Below are positions 44,255 to 54,274 of a stretch of DNA of 60,726 bases, piece after piece. The stretch is from Chara braunii (lineage: Eukaryota > Streptophyta > Charophyceae > Charales > Characeae). The translations under genes and the position numbers were made by a program. Below the pieces are notes generated by a model. That model saw only the letters and a program-made list of their open reading frames with translations, had not been told where the DNA came from and ran no database searches. How positions within the stretch are numbered: the first letter of the stretch is position 1; each line of letters begins with the position of its first letter. The stretch covers positions 331,839-392,564 of the forward strand of contig BFEA01000778.1 in the NCBI GenBank assembly GCA_003427395.1. The letters run 5' to 3'.

Positions 44255-44940
44255 GAGTTGCTAACGGCAGAGTTCACAGCAGAACCAACGGCAGAGCTAA
44301 CGGCAGAGCTATCGGAAGAGTTAAAGGCGGCATATAGTAATCTGCTCAGCTAACCGTACGCTGAAGTGCGAAAGGGGGGGTCATCCTGCCAACCACCCAC
44401 CCACCCACCTACCCCAGAGCTAACGACAGAGTTAACAGCAGAATCAAGGGCAGAGTTAACAGCAGAATCAACGGCAGAGCTAACGGCAGAGTTAAGAGCA
44501 GAATCAAGGGCAGAGCTAACGGCAGAGTTAAGAGCAGAATCAAGGGCAGAGCTAACGGCAGAGTTAANGGCAGAGTTAAGAGCAGAATCAAGGGCAGAGC
44601 TAACGGCAGAGTTAAGAGCAGAATCAAGGGCAGAGCTAACGGCAGAGTTAAGAGCAGAATCAACGGCAGAGGTAACGGCAGAGTTAACAGCAGAATCAAC
44701 GACAGATCTAACGGCAGAGGTAACGGCAGAATCAGCGGCGGAGTTAAGAGCAGAATCAACGGTAGAGGTAGCGGCAGACGAACGGCAGCGTTAACAGCAG
44801 AATTAACGGCAGAGTAACGGCAGAATCAACGGGGGAGAGGTAACGGCAGACTAACGGCAGAGTTTACAGGAGAACTAACGGCAGAGAGTCAACAGCGTAA
44901 TTAACGGCAGAGCTAACGGCAGAGTTAACTTCAGAGTTAA
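44255..44940. repeat. 'aacggcagag' minisatellite upstream of the alkyltransferase gene
   Basis: Dozens of 12-bp-type units (cagag.taacgg, cagaatcaacgg, cagagttaagag) run up to about 70 bp before the alkyltransferase ATG. A single N sits at 44,567. The 12-bp period keeps a plus-strand frame open with a four-residue repeat (TAEL/RAES), which I reject as a gene. Confidence 0.9.
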
Positions 44941-45009
44941 CGGCGGCATATAGTAACCTGCTCAAGGGGGCGGTCATCCTCCTGCCAAATACCCATCAAC
45001 CCAGAGCTC

Positions 45010-45123
45010 GTGCCCATGCCACGCAAATGGGATGGCGGGAAGGGAACTCCCTTCCCGCGCAAATGGGATAGGCAACACTTGGCGAGAAGGGAACTCCCCG
45101 GAAGTTTGTCCACGTGGAAGAGC

Positions 45124-45154
<31 letters not shown>

Positions 45155-46206
45155 AGGGAGAAGGGGGAGGAGAGGGAGGAGAGGGAGGGGGGGTAGGAGG
45201 GGGAGGAGGGGGAGTAGGGGAAGTAGGTAGAGGTAAGGGAGGAGTAGCAGCAGCAGCAGTTGGTATGTTGAAGACCACGTGGGCTACTGTCCCAACCCCG
45301 ATCGGTCCCTTCAGCGCCGTGGTTGCGGAAGACGGCGCCGTGCTGGCCTCAGGCTGCGGAAGAACACGTGGGCTACTGTCCCGACCCCGATCGGTCCCTT
45401 CAGCAGAGGGAGAAGCGGGAGGAGAGGGAGGAGAGGGAGGAGAGGGAGGAGGGGAAGTAGGGGAAGTAGGTAGAGGTAAGGGAGGAGTAGCAGCAGCAGC
45501 AGTTGGTATGTTGAAGAACACGTGGGCTACTGTCCCGACCCCGATCGGTCCCTTCAGCGCCGTGATTGCGGAAGACGGTGCCGTGCTGGCCTCTGGCTGG
45601 ACAGATAGGATCGAACATCTGCTGGTCCACGTGTCGCCATCGCTGTTGGGATCGGGATCCTCTCCTCAAAAGGTCCCCGACCTCGGTCCCGTCACTCAGG
45701 CCGTCCTTGATTACCACGCGGGCGATCTGCATGCCGTTGACGTCATCGCCGTGAGGCAGAAGTGTGGGGCAAGTGGAAAGTTCGTGGAACATGCGTGGGA
45801 CGTGTTGCGGAAGGTTCCGCCGGGCCGCCAAGTCAGCTACAGCGAGTATGCCGCGCTGGCCGGCCGGCCGAAAGCCGTGCGCGCGGCCGCTTCCGCCTGC
45901 GCGCGCAACGCCGCCGCGCTGTTCGTGCCATGCCACAGGGTCGTGCGCAGCGATGGCGCGCCGGGGGAGTTCGGATGGGGAGCGCAAGTGAAGCGCTGGC
46001 TGCTAGCGCACGAAGCGCGCCGAGGGGGGGGGATGATTGGTCGTCTACTGCTCCGCCCCTCTCCGCCTTTGAGAAGGGAGAAGGGAAATGAAGATGATGA
46101 TGATGGATGGGGAAAAGAACCGAAAAATACAAAAGAAAATGCAAAAGAAAATGCAAAAGAAATTCCAAAAAAAAAACAAAAAACTGAAAAAACGGGGGAT
46201 GTATAG
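45010..46206 (+). CDS. MGMT: O6-alkylguanine-DNA alkyltransferase (methylated-DNA-protein-cysteine methyltransferase)
   Basis: The 398-residue single-exon protein should repair O6-alkylguanine by transferring the alkyl group to its own cysteine. The catalytic domain spans about residues 167-340. It has PCHRV with acceptor Cys308, Asn300 and the arginine finger Arg291 (spacings of 8 and 17 to the Cys, as in human MGMT), and FGWGAQVKRWLLAHE with the hinge Glu335. Sequence flavour (AVRAAASACARNAAALF) and GC-rich codons are closest to actinobacterial Ogt proteins as I know them. The first 166 residues hold poly-Ala and Gly/Glu runs and an extra copy of the segment that starts the domain. ATG codons at 45,265 and 45,508 (residue 167) are alternative starts. 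The C-terminus adds acidic DDDD and Lys-rich PKKKQK (386-391), an NLS-like tail. It sits about 2.3 kb downstream of the complex I gene. Confidence 0.8.
45115..45600 (+). repeat. Internal duplications at the 5' end of the alkyltransferase gene
   Basis: The segment gaagtaggtagaggtaaggg...cagttggtatgttgaag(a/g)(a/c)cacgtgggctactgtcccgacccc...ggcctc.ggctg occurs at 45,215-45,358 and again at 45,455-45,600. A third, partial copy (gaacacgtgggctactgtcccg) at 45,361-45,412 lies in a shifted frame. All joints keep the main frame open. The last copy leads into the true domain, so the others look like decayed or regulatory exonic duplicates. Confidence 0.85.
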
Positions 46207-46384
46207 ATGGATTATGTTAACGATACGATATGATTGTGGGAGGAGGAGGGGGGGGAAGGAGGGGGGGGGAGGAGAAAGGAGGAGAGAGGGAGAGGATTGT
46301 GGGAGGATCTCGAGAAAAGGAGAGGCGAGGGGAAGGTGGGGGAGGGTTATAGGGGAAGAGAAGGTTGAGCTGCGTTTGGAAAAA

Positions 46385-46525
46385 ATGGCCGCGTGGCAAG
46401 AAGCCAAATTATCGGGATGACCACGTGGCAAGAAGCCAAATGATGTGGATGGCCACGTGGCAATCAGCCTAATTATCGGGATGGCCTCGTGGCAATCAGC
46501 CAAATTATCGGCATGGTCACGTGCC
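46385..46525. repeat. 32-bp tandem repeat with ccacgtgg cores
   Basis: Four to five units of atggccacgtggcaatcagccaaattatcggg type follow the alkyltransferase gene. Most contain an intact G-box-like CCACGTGG or CACGTG. The purine-rich stretch 46,235-46,360 precedes it. Confidence 0.85.
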
Positions 46526-46720
46526 AAATTTGTCTTCTTTTTTTTTTTCTTTTTTTTTCAGACTGTCACTCGGATGTCTCCGGCATATGGATACGCCGGC
46601 CGGGTGAACTCATCACCCGCGGAATAATGTATACTTTAACCAGTTGCAGTCCTTGGGTTTAACAAAGACATTGTCGTATTTTTTTTTGGGTCGGCGTCAT
46701 GTATTGTTTGGTAGCGCTTC

Positions 46721-46825
46721 CAGTCTTCCCCGGAACACAACGCACCCTCATTTTGACTGTATCGGGCCGGAAACCTGCCTTGTATACGCTCATTTCCAGG
46801 GTGCGTTATGTTCGGGCGAAGACGA
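46721..46825. mobile_element. MITE, TIR family cagtcttc...gaagactg (copy 1)
   Basis: The ends cagtcttccccggaacacaacgcaccc and gggtgcgttatgttcgggcgaagacga are inverted repeats, and TA follows the right end. About 105 bp, non-coding. Confidence 0.7.
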
Positions 46826-46919
46826 TAGGGTAATTTGCTACCCGTCCTCTACCGAAGAACATAAAGCCCGGTTATTATAATTGTATTCGTATCTGGCGCT
46901 CATCAGCCAGCAACAGCTA

Positions 46920-47028
46920 CCCTGGCCCCCCCAACGAACACAACGCATCCTGATAACGAATGTATACAAGCTATTTTTCGGGTCCGGTGCAGGCAAAATG
47001 AGGGTGCGTTGTGTTCGAGGGAAGACGG
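46920..47028. mobile_element. MITE (copy 2), divergent
   Basis: It is bounded by TA on both sides (46,918-46,919 and 47,029-47,030). The right TIR (gggtgcgttgtgttcgagggaagacgg) is well kept and the left is eroded. Confidence 0.65.
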
Positions 47029-47215
47029 TAGCGTCTTGTGCACCCAATGAATGCATGCCACGTCAGCGCTCTAAGCTGTGTGTTCATCCCGAAGCTATTT
47101 TTCGGGTCCGGTGCAGGCAAAATGAGGGTGCGTTGTGTTCGAGGTAAGACGTTAGCGTCTTGTGCACCCAATGAATGCATGCCACGTCAGCGCTCTACGC
47201 TGTGTGTTCATCCCG
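46970..47215. repeat. 121-bp tandem duplication
   Basis: Two nearly identical copies of gctatttttcgggtccggtg ... ctgtgtgttcatcccg lie in tandem. They carry the right half of MITE copy 2 plus 60 bp of flank. The duplication therefore happened after the MITE inserted. Confidence 0.95.
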
Positions 47216-47591
47216 GGTTGATTGGCCGTTTTTTTTCTCCTTGGTTGATTGGCTACTACGTAGTTCTCTTCCAGCTCTCAGCTTGATGATGATTACTAAT
47301 TAGTCAATGTCAATCAAGCAGTCCGTGTCAATCAACGGCTGTCGTCAACGTGTCAATCAACGGCAGTGGTCACTCAGGTACCGCCACGTCAGCCGGCATT
47401 AGTGAGTGCCGCGTCAGCAAACACTAGTAGTGTGAACCCGGCATTGGTTAGTGCCACGTCAGCCGGCATTAGTGAGTGCCACGTCAGCAAACACTAGTGA
47501 GTGTGAACCCGGCATTGGTTAGTGCCACGTCAGCCGTCATTAGTGAGTGCCACGTCAGCAAACACTAGTGAGTGCCACGTCAGCCGGCATT

Positions 47592-47706
47592 CCGTCTTCG
47601 ACGAAATAGAAGGCCCGCTCACGCCCGGTCATTATAGCTGTATCTGGACTGAACCGTGTACCAAATACGTCTACAATGACCGGGCGTTCTATTCGGGTTA
47701 AGCCGG
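47592..47706. mobile_element. MITE (copy 3)
   Basis: ccgtcttcgacgaaatagaa...ttctattcgggttaagccgg forms the TIRs. The core tcattatagctgtatctgga is shared with the other copies. TA follows the right end. Confidence 0.8.
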
Positions 47707-47808
47707 TAGGTAGTGGCACGTGAACTCGGCATTGGTTAGTGCCACGTAAGCCGACATTAGTGAGTGCCACGTCAGCCGGCATTAGTGAGTGCCACGTCAG
47801 CCGGCATT

Positions 47809-47923
47809 CCGTCTTCGACCAAATAGAACGCCCGCTCACGCCCGGTCATTATAGCTGTATCTGGATTGAACCGTGCACCAAATACGGCTACAATGACCGG
47901 GCGTCCTATTCGGGTTAAGCCGG
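47809..47923. mobile_element. MITE (copy 4)
   Basis: Nearly identical to copy 3, in the same orientation and in the same repeat context. The pair may have arisen by tandem duplication of the MITE-containing unit rather than by two insertions. Confidence 0.8.
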
Positions 47924-48025
47924 TAGGTAGTGGCAGGTGAACCCGGCATTGGTTAGTGCCACGCAAGCCGACATTACTGAGTGCCACGTCAGCCGGCATT
48001 AGTGAGTGCCACGTCAGCCGGCATT

Positions 48026-48132
48026 CCGTCTTCACCGAATAGAATGCCCGATTAGCATAGCTGTATCTGGACTGAAAAGTGCGCCAAAACATACGCCTGC
48101 AATGACCGGGCGTTCTATTCGGGCGAAGACGG
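48026..48132. mobile_element. MITE (copy 5)
   Basis: Ends ccgtcttcaccgaatagaa and ttctattcgggcgaagacgg, with TA to the right. There is a small internal deletion relative to copies 3 and 4. Confidence 0.8.
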
Positions 48133-48533
48133 TAGTTAGTGCCACACGTCAACCCGGCATTGGTTAGTGCCACCTCAGCCGGTCTTGGGACATACTCAGA
48201 TTAGGACTCTTTCTGGTAAGCTGTGGACGTGATTGCGGTGAGGTTCGTCCGCGTCTGGTCGCAATTGCAGTCGGATACATTTAGGAAAGTGTTAGCGTGA
48301 GTATGCCCTTTGTCGGTGCCGCATCAGCCCGTCAGCCCGCATTAGCTGGTCCCACGTCAGCTGGGACTAGTCGGTCCCACATGTCCGGTAAGCTGTGGAC
48401 GTGATTGCCGTCAGATCCGTCCAGCTCTGGCCGTAATTGCAGTCAGATACATTTACGAAAGTGCTAGTGTGAGTCTGTCCCTCGTCGGTGCCACGTAAGC
48501 CTGCAGTAGTTGGTCCCACGTCAGCTGGGACTA

Positions 48534-48662
48534 CAGTCTTCACCCGAATACAACGTACGGTCATTATCACTGTGTCTAGACGCAAAGTTGCCCCAAATAC
48601 AGCTATAAAAGTTGGCCCCAATACAGCTATAATGATGGTACGTTGTATTCGGCTGAAGACTG
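48534..48662. mobile_element. MITE (copy 6) with TA target duplication
   Basis: Ends cagtcttcacccgaatacaacgtac and gtacgttgtattcggctgaagactg, flanked by TA at 48,532-48,533 and 48,663-48,664. The flanks gggac-TA-gtcgg match the unoccupied gggactagtcgg at 48,363-48,374. An internal segment (atacagctata.aa) is duplicated. Confidence 0.9.
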
Positions 48663-48997
48663 TAGTCGGACGGTCCCATATTGCCTTCAGATCCGTCCAG
48701 CTCTGGCCGTAATTGCAGTCAGATAGATTTACGAAAGTGCTAGTGTGCGTCTGCCCCTCGTGGGTGCCACGTAAGCCCCCATTAGTCGGTCGCACGTCAG
48801 CTGGGACAAGTCGGACGGTCCCATATATCTGGCATTCGTTGGTCCCACGTCAAACCTGCATTTCCCCATCAGCCCATGTCACCGTCAGGCTATGGATCGG
48901 TCTGTCCATGTCAGCCCCGCAGTTTGTTTGTTTTTTTCCCTCTTTTTTCTGAAGGGAGATAGCCTTGAGAAATTACCATCGAACTGACTGGCCCCTA

Positions 48998-49102
48998 CCT
49001 TCTTCCCCCGAATACAACGTAGGGTCATCAAAGCTGTATCTAGACGGAAACATACCCCAAATACAGCTATAATGACCCTACGTTGTATTCGGGTTAAGAA
49101 GG
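48998..49102. mobile_element. MITE (copy 7), almost perfect palindrome
   Basis: ccttcttcccccgaatacaacgtagggtcat and its near-complement at the right end make TIRs of about 45 bp in a 105-bp element, flanked by TA on both sides. Confidence 0.9.
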
Positions 49103-49139
49103 TAGGTGATTCAGAATTGAAGTACTTCAGTCATCTGCT

Positions 49140-49400
49140 TCCAGTGGAGTTCGAACCTAACCTGGGGTCAAGTCCCACTTACGCCAATCCTTGATGGCTG
49201 ACCGCAGATGACGAAGATCGACGGCCAGAAATGAAGCAAGGGACCAAGTCCCAGTTACCCCAATCCTTGATTGCTGACAGCAGATTACAAAGATCGACGG
49301 CCAGAAATGAACCACGGAGCCAAGTGGGACTTGGCCCCGGGTCTGTATTGCAACAGTTGGGGGGTGTACCAACTGAGCTAGGCCAGTTGGTACTATAGCT
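49140..49400. repeat. tRNA-like repeat with duplicated middle
   Basis: gcttccagtggagttcgaacc (B-box-like, about 49,139) and taccaactgagctaggccagttggtac (opposed A boxes, about 49,365) frame two 80-bp direct repeats (agtcccactta.cccaatccttgat...agatcgacggccagaaatgaa). It is a SINE-like or tRNA-derived unit, not a functional tRNA. Confidence 0.5.
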
Positions 49401-49516
49401 CAGTTGGTACTCGTTCTCACCCCTGCAGTTCTCCACTCATCTGTGCCAGCCCTGTAGATTGATCCTTTCTTTCTTTCTGGTTTTTTTTTTCCCCTTCTTC
49501 TTTTTCTTTTGGAGAG

Positions 49517-49894
49517 TTGTTGAAATGCCCCTGAAAGTTTGGGTATTTCGTCAGATACCCCTAAAAGTCATGGGCATGGCGAAATGCCCCACTGACAGTA
49601 GTGAAACATTGCAGAATACCCCACTCCCCAGTTGGACCTGTCATCTTTTTTGCGTATTCCCCTACTGGCCTCTGGGCAACTTGTATATGGACTCTGCATA
49701 TGGCAAAAGAAATTCACGGCCCCCTGCAGCCCAAAAGAAATCCACAGCCCGCTGTAGCCCATGGCCGGGGCACACGACGAAGTTGTGAATGCATGGGGTG
49801 GGGGCCGATGCAGAAGTTTGGGGCATTTCAGCATACCCCTGTGTTTTAGGGGTATCTAACAACATACCCAAACTTTTTGGGGTATTTCAACAAA
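49517..49894. mobile_element. MITE-like palindromic element, family 2 (about 378 bp)
   Basis: The left end ttgttgaaatgcccctgaaagtttgggtattt pairs with the right end aaatacccaaactttttggggtatttcaacaa over roughly 50 bp with small gaps. Nothing is coding inside. The 'aaatgcccc' ends recall the inner TIR of the 23 kb element. Confidence 0.75.
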
Positions 49895-50029
49895 TTTTCC
49901 CTTTTCTTTTCCTTCTAAACAGCGCGACCGCCTTGAGATATTATCGTTGAACTGGCTGGCCCCAAGAGATTCAGAAGTGGTGGGGAAGGCCCGACTTCTG
50001 AGATCCGAGCTTTGCGATGATCTGCTTCC

Positions 50030-50095
50030 ACTGTAGTTCAAACTCAGGTTTGTACTTGAACAGTTCAAAATGGTGTACCAACTGAGCTTAGGCCA
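50030..50095. repeat. tRNA-like fragment
   Basis: The gcttccactgtagttcaaactcagg ... gtaccaactgagcttaggcca layout matches the 49.1-49.4 kb and 42 kb units in B-box then A-box order, so it is antisense to a tRNA-like unit. Confidence 0.45.
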
Positions 50096-50099
50096 ATTT

Positions 50100-51400
50100 G
50101 GTTGATCCGCCCTTTAATCCTATAGTGTGACCTGTCCTTTCAACCCTTTTTTTATGATCTTCACTCTATGGTTTGGTGTCAAGTTTGGTGAAAATAACCT
50201 TTGGGTTTTGTTATAAATTACATGAAAAGTTGTCTGAAATTGAGGTTTTCGTTAATCACCTCTCTCTTCAAGTTGAACCGTCCTTTAATCGCCATGGTTT
50301 GAACCGTTCCACTGGACTTCGAACTCACATATGTCATGTAGACCACTGCCTTTCAACATCACTCCTTTGGGTCGATTTGTCCACGTCAGCCCAGCAGTTC
50401 GCTATCTGTCTTTTTTTTTATGTTTGGGGGGGAGAGAGGAACTGTAGTCGGGGCACACTTTTAGTTTGAAATAGGCAATAAAAGACAATAGTGACATCGA
50501 TGTCAAGATCTGAGCTTGGAAATGTACAAGTTTAGCAGAGGTTTGAAACTGCACCAGTCATAGTGGGTGCTTAGGAGACTCATCCCACTATGACTTTTTG
50601 TGCTTCGCACCTGCTGATTAAACTCTAGTTTGAACTTGGATGCAATGGATCCGATATCTCATTGGATCTGATTAAACTGCAGTTTTAACCTTAGATCAAA
50701 AGGTGGGGTGTCTCATCAACATAAAAATTCCCACAAGAAATGAAAGTTGAAAAAATATTCCATAAAAAATATTTTTTTCATATTTGTAAATTATCATTCC
50801 AATATTCATCGGATTTCAAATTTTCAGTTTTATTTGATAAGTTCCGTCTAAGTATGAGCGTTCCCTTCCAACTACACCTATTATGAGCGTTCCCTTCCAA
50901 CTACACCTATTTTTTCAAGATGGAATGAAAGTTTGAACGAGTTTATGAAATATTTTAATTAAACTTTTATTATACTACGATAAATATATTTTAATTTAGA
51001 TTGTATCAACTTATTTATGACTAAAATCTTTACTTAGAATGACAGTTCAATTAAAAAATTTAACAGACTTTCATTCCATCTTTAGCATGCAGTTCAAATA
51101 AGAAGGGATATCTCATTCTTGGAAGAATTGTTTTTTAAATAAGACGAAAATTTTTAAAATTGGAATGATATATTTTTTTAATTGAATGGAAATATGAAAT
51201 TTAAAATGTAATTTTATTATAGAATGATTATTTAATTATGGGATTTCTTTTTTATTATCAAAAGGTGGGGGTTTAAACCCTAATTTGAACCTCAGTTGAA
51301 AAGGTGGGTAGACTTTTCATGGGGTTAGGGTCTAAACTCTAATTTGGACCTTATCTGAAAAAGTGATATTTCTCATCAAAAAGTGGGGTTTAAACTCCAG
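50100..51400. other. AT-rich intergenic DNA
   Basis: No gene. A 28-bp direct duplication (tatgagcgttcccttccaactacaccta) occurs at 50,853-50,909, and a four-fold phrase ggtggg.tttaaaccctaatttgaac recurs at 51,265-51,395. Confidence 0.6.
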
Positions 51401-51500
51401 TTTTTTTTTTTTTTTTTTTTTTTTAAGTAGTGCATAATCACGGTTGTTTTTTTTTTTTTTTTTTTTTTTTTTTGTTTTTTTTTTTTTTTTTTTTTTTTTT
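51401..51500. repeat. Poly(T) tracts
   Basis: Two long T runs (51,402-51,424 and 51,447-51,501 with single interruptions). The region to 52,790 shows no supported gene. Confidence 0.95.
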
Positions 51501-52799
51501 TATATGGCCCCAATCTATTGGTGGGGAGCAGCACCTGTTGGAAATGGGGTCCAGCATCCCTTTGATGATATGTTAGTTTTTAGAAAATCAACGAACCATG
51601 TTATGCCTACTCAAACGGGGGCAACATTGATTGCCCTCACAAGGAGGGGATTAACTGACCCCCGACTGAAAGTTGAGCATTACACTGCCATAATTCCTTC
51701 CCCTCTAAGCTCCGCCTTATAACCAATGACCGCAAACCCTAATTTCGTTTGAGAGGTCGTTGATGGCAATCAGCCTCCTGCTCTCGCTCATAGAGGCAAT
51801 CCTACCAAAGTACCCCCCCCATAGGTTTCCCAACGAGAATCCCATGCTACGGTGTAATGTTGACATGGGGTCACAACGCGCCAATCCCTATCTCGCGAGC
51901 ATACAAGTTGCCCTAACTTAAGAAGAGCAGCCATAGCGGGGAGAAATGTGATGAAAATTTGTACAATCATTAATATGCACTTGGCCTAATAAGAGACGAT
52001 TATATGAAGAAATGCAGCAAACCTTGTGCAACTAACCTAATGTGAGAGGAACCCAACCAGCGGTAACAACAAGGTGAGGGTGTATCACCCCCCTTCATCC
52101 TGAGACGGGCGGAACGTAACACTGGTAAGCATATCATTTCTCGACTCTCATCATCTCGTCTCCCCCGTTGTCTCCGGCCTCTCTCCTATCTCGCTCTCCC
52201 AAGGGGGGTCTCCATAGGCGATCAACCAGGCTATCGCTCTTCTCCTGTCTCACTCGGCGTTTTCCCTTTACCCCCCCCATTATCTCCCTCCGTGGACTTT
52301 GTTGTGTCAAAGTTTTGTAGCTTTGTGTCTTCCGCTGGTGTAGTTAGTTTGTTGTCAACACCAATCTAGGTCTGGGAGATCGTGTCCAGACTGTACCTTC
52401 TCCCATTCCCATGATCCTGCAGGTGGCTATCATCGCCCTGACCCACTGTGTCTTTCGAGCCGATGGAGGGGGCGCTTGTTACCCTCTCACAATATTGGCA
52501 TGCATAAGGGATCGAGGCTCCATTTCCCTTTTCGGTGTCGTAATCTCTGCGACGACCATCATGTTGTTTACCGTCCCGTTATCCTCAACTTAAGTAGCGA
52601 CAGTCCAACCTTCGTCGAAGGCCTAATACTTTACGGACAACGAGTCTTCGATCGCTGTTCGTAGGCATCGCACACTCGGAGAATGATAGCAGGTGGATGC
52701 ATAGTGATTGTGGCAGGCCCGACCGCCTGTTCCAATCTCATCAGAGAGATTCGTTGTTTTCATCTTTAACCATGTCATGCCCTTCTTACCATGATTCAA

Positions 52800-53451
52800 A
52801 TTTCTCATAAAACCTCGACGTCGGTTGGGCCTGAAATATTTTTGTTATAACTCTATCGGTACTCGTTCCAAATTTGTAATATGCCCATACCGGATAGCCG
52901 TTGAGTACCAGGACCAAAAATTTTCATATGCCCCTACCGGCAGGATGCTTTGGGGTGGGCATTCCAAGGGACAACCAAGGGTTACTGTTGGGACGACGCT
53001 GGTCGGAGCTAGGGCGAGTCGTGTTGCCTTGTAACCCAGCAGGGTGGGGGTGTGAGGCCTAGAAGAGCTCGGCAGGGACTAAGACAGTGTAGGAGAGCCT
53101 TAGGAGGGTTGCTAGGGATCCACATGGTTTTGAGCATATGTAGGATCTTTGTGGTGGCGTGTTTTGTTGTGGGCAAACCTTTTTCTTAAGTTTGTTTTAG
53201 TAATTTTCTAAGTAGCTCAAAATTTTCTTAGCCAAAGTCGAGTACTGACCCCTGTATCTCAAACTTTCAAAATTCAATGTAAATTTTCATATAGGACGTT
53301 GGGCCTGGTTCCCAACATGTGCTGCTTTCCACGAATAGATTGGAGCCTTGCCCCCGTTGAAAAAAAAAAAAAAAAAAAGGTGCATGTTTTCAGCGCACCT
53401 CTATGGTTACGTGCATGGCGGTCACTTCATTTTTTTTACCCTATCTCTCTT

Positions 53452-53496
<45 letters not shown>

Positions 53497-53720
53497 CCAT
53501 GCGAGTTTTTGCTTCTACTATACGTACGACGACAGTCGGTACTGTACTCATGTACGGTACCCAGACATGTCATGTCGACTCGGAATATGTAGCCTGGGGC
53601 TGGAATGACAATGCCTCTATAATTGTGGTCGATGTGCCTCTGTGTTCCTCGCATACAGGAGCCACGTAGCATGTGACATATGAACAATGAGCAATGAAAA
53701 CATGTCACACTTGGTCACAC
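52800..53720. mobile_element. Diverged fragment of the 23 kb long-TIR element
   Basis: gtcggttgggcctgaaatat...gccgttgagtaccag (52,812-52,912) corresponds to 23,290-23,385. A (CA)n run at 53,455-53,492 follows a cacttcat...ctctctttcacaca context, as in the other copies. The right end was not found. Confidence 0.55.
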
Positions 53721-54274
53721 AGTTTCACGCAAACATATATAACGCGAACACATCTCTTGGCTGTAAGCATATTAACAAACACAAACGAAAGTAAATCGTC
53801 CGTAGCCGTTTAGCCCGTGACAACTTTGTGAAGATCGAGCTAAATGCCTGTGCGGACACATCCGTCCTTCACGCGACCGTGGCAACCACGAGAACGTAGC
53901 GCCCCACCCTCCCTTCCCGTCCGCTACTGACTCCGAGCACCAAACGTGCTTAGGGAGTCTGAACTACAAATGTACTCTATTTCTACTAACAGTGCCCCAA
54001 TCCTTCCCGCCCAATCGACACGTTTTTCGGAAAACTCAAACTCACCCGCTCCTGGAATAGCTCGGTACGTCCCAGGTACTACTGGTTTTTTCCAGGCACC
54101 GGTTCAATCCCACGTTTTTTCCGGCAGTCGATAGTGATTCGTACCAGGTCAATCTGAAAGCTACCGCCTATCCTCCAACAGGTATGTAAAAACCCAGGTC
54201 ATCTAAAAACCCAATCATCACCATCCTAAGTTCCTTACATTCTATCCACAACAGAGCAAATCAACAATCCTTTT

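Larger units (their letters stand above)
47380..48380. repeat. About 25-bp tandem repeat 'agtgccacgtcagccggcatt'
   Basis: Direct copies of agtgagtgccacgtcagccggcatt and variants recur through the block and serve as the landing site of several MITEs. A longer 200-bp module (gtgattgc.gt.agatccgtccagctctggc) repeats at 48,205-48,280, 48,390-48,470 and 48,680-48,760. Confidence 0.85.

Noticed and set aside
44366-44794. 142-codon frame with a TAEL/RAES repeat
   Set aside because: Product of a 12-bp minisatellite. The opposite strand is equally open, and a single N interrupts it.
45400-45987. Minus-strand 195-codon frame opposite the alkyltransferase
   Set aside because: Shadow of the GC-rich sense gene. 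The plus strand contains the conserved PCHRV active site.
48367-48795. 142-codon minus-strand frame
   Set aside because: Spans MITE copy 6 and repeated modules. No coding constraint is visible.
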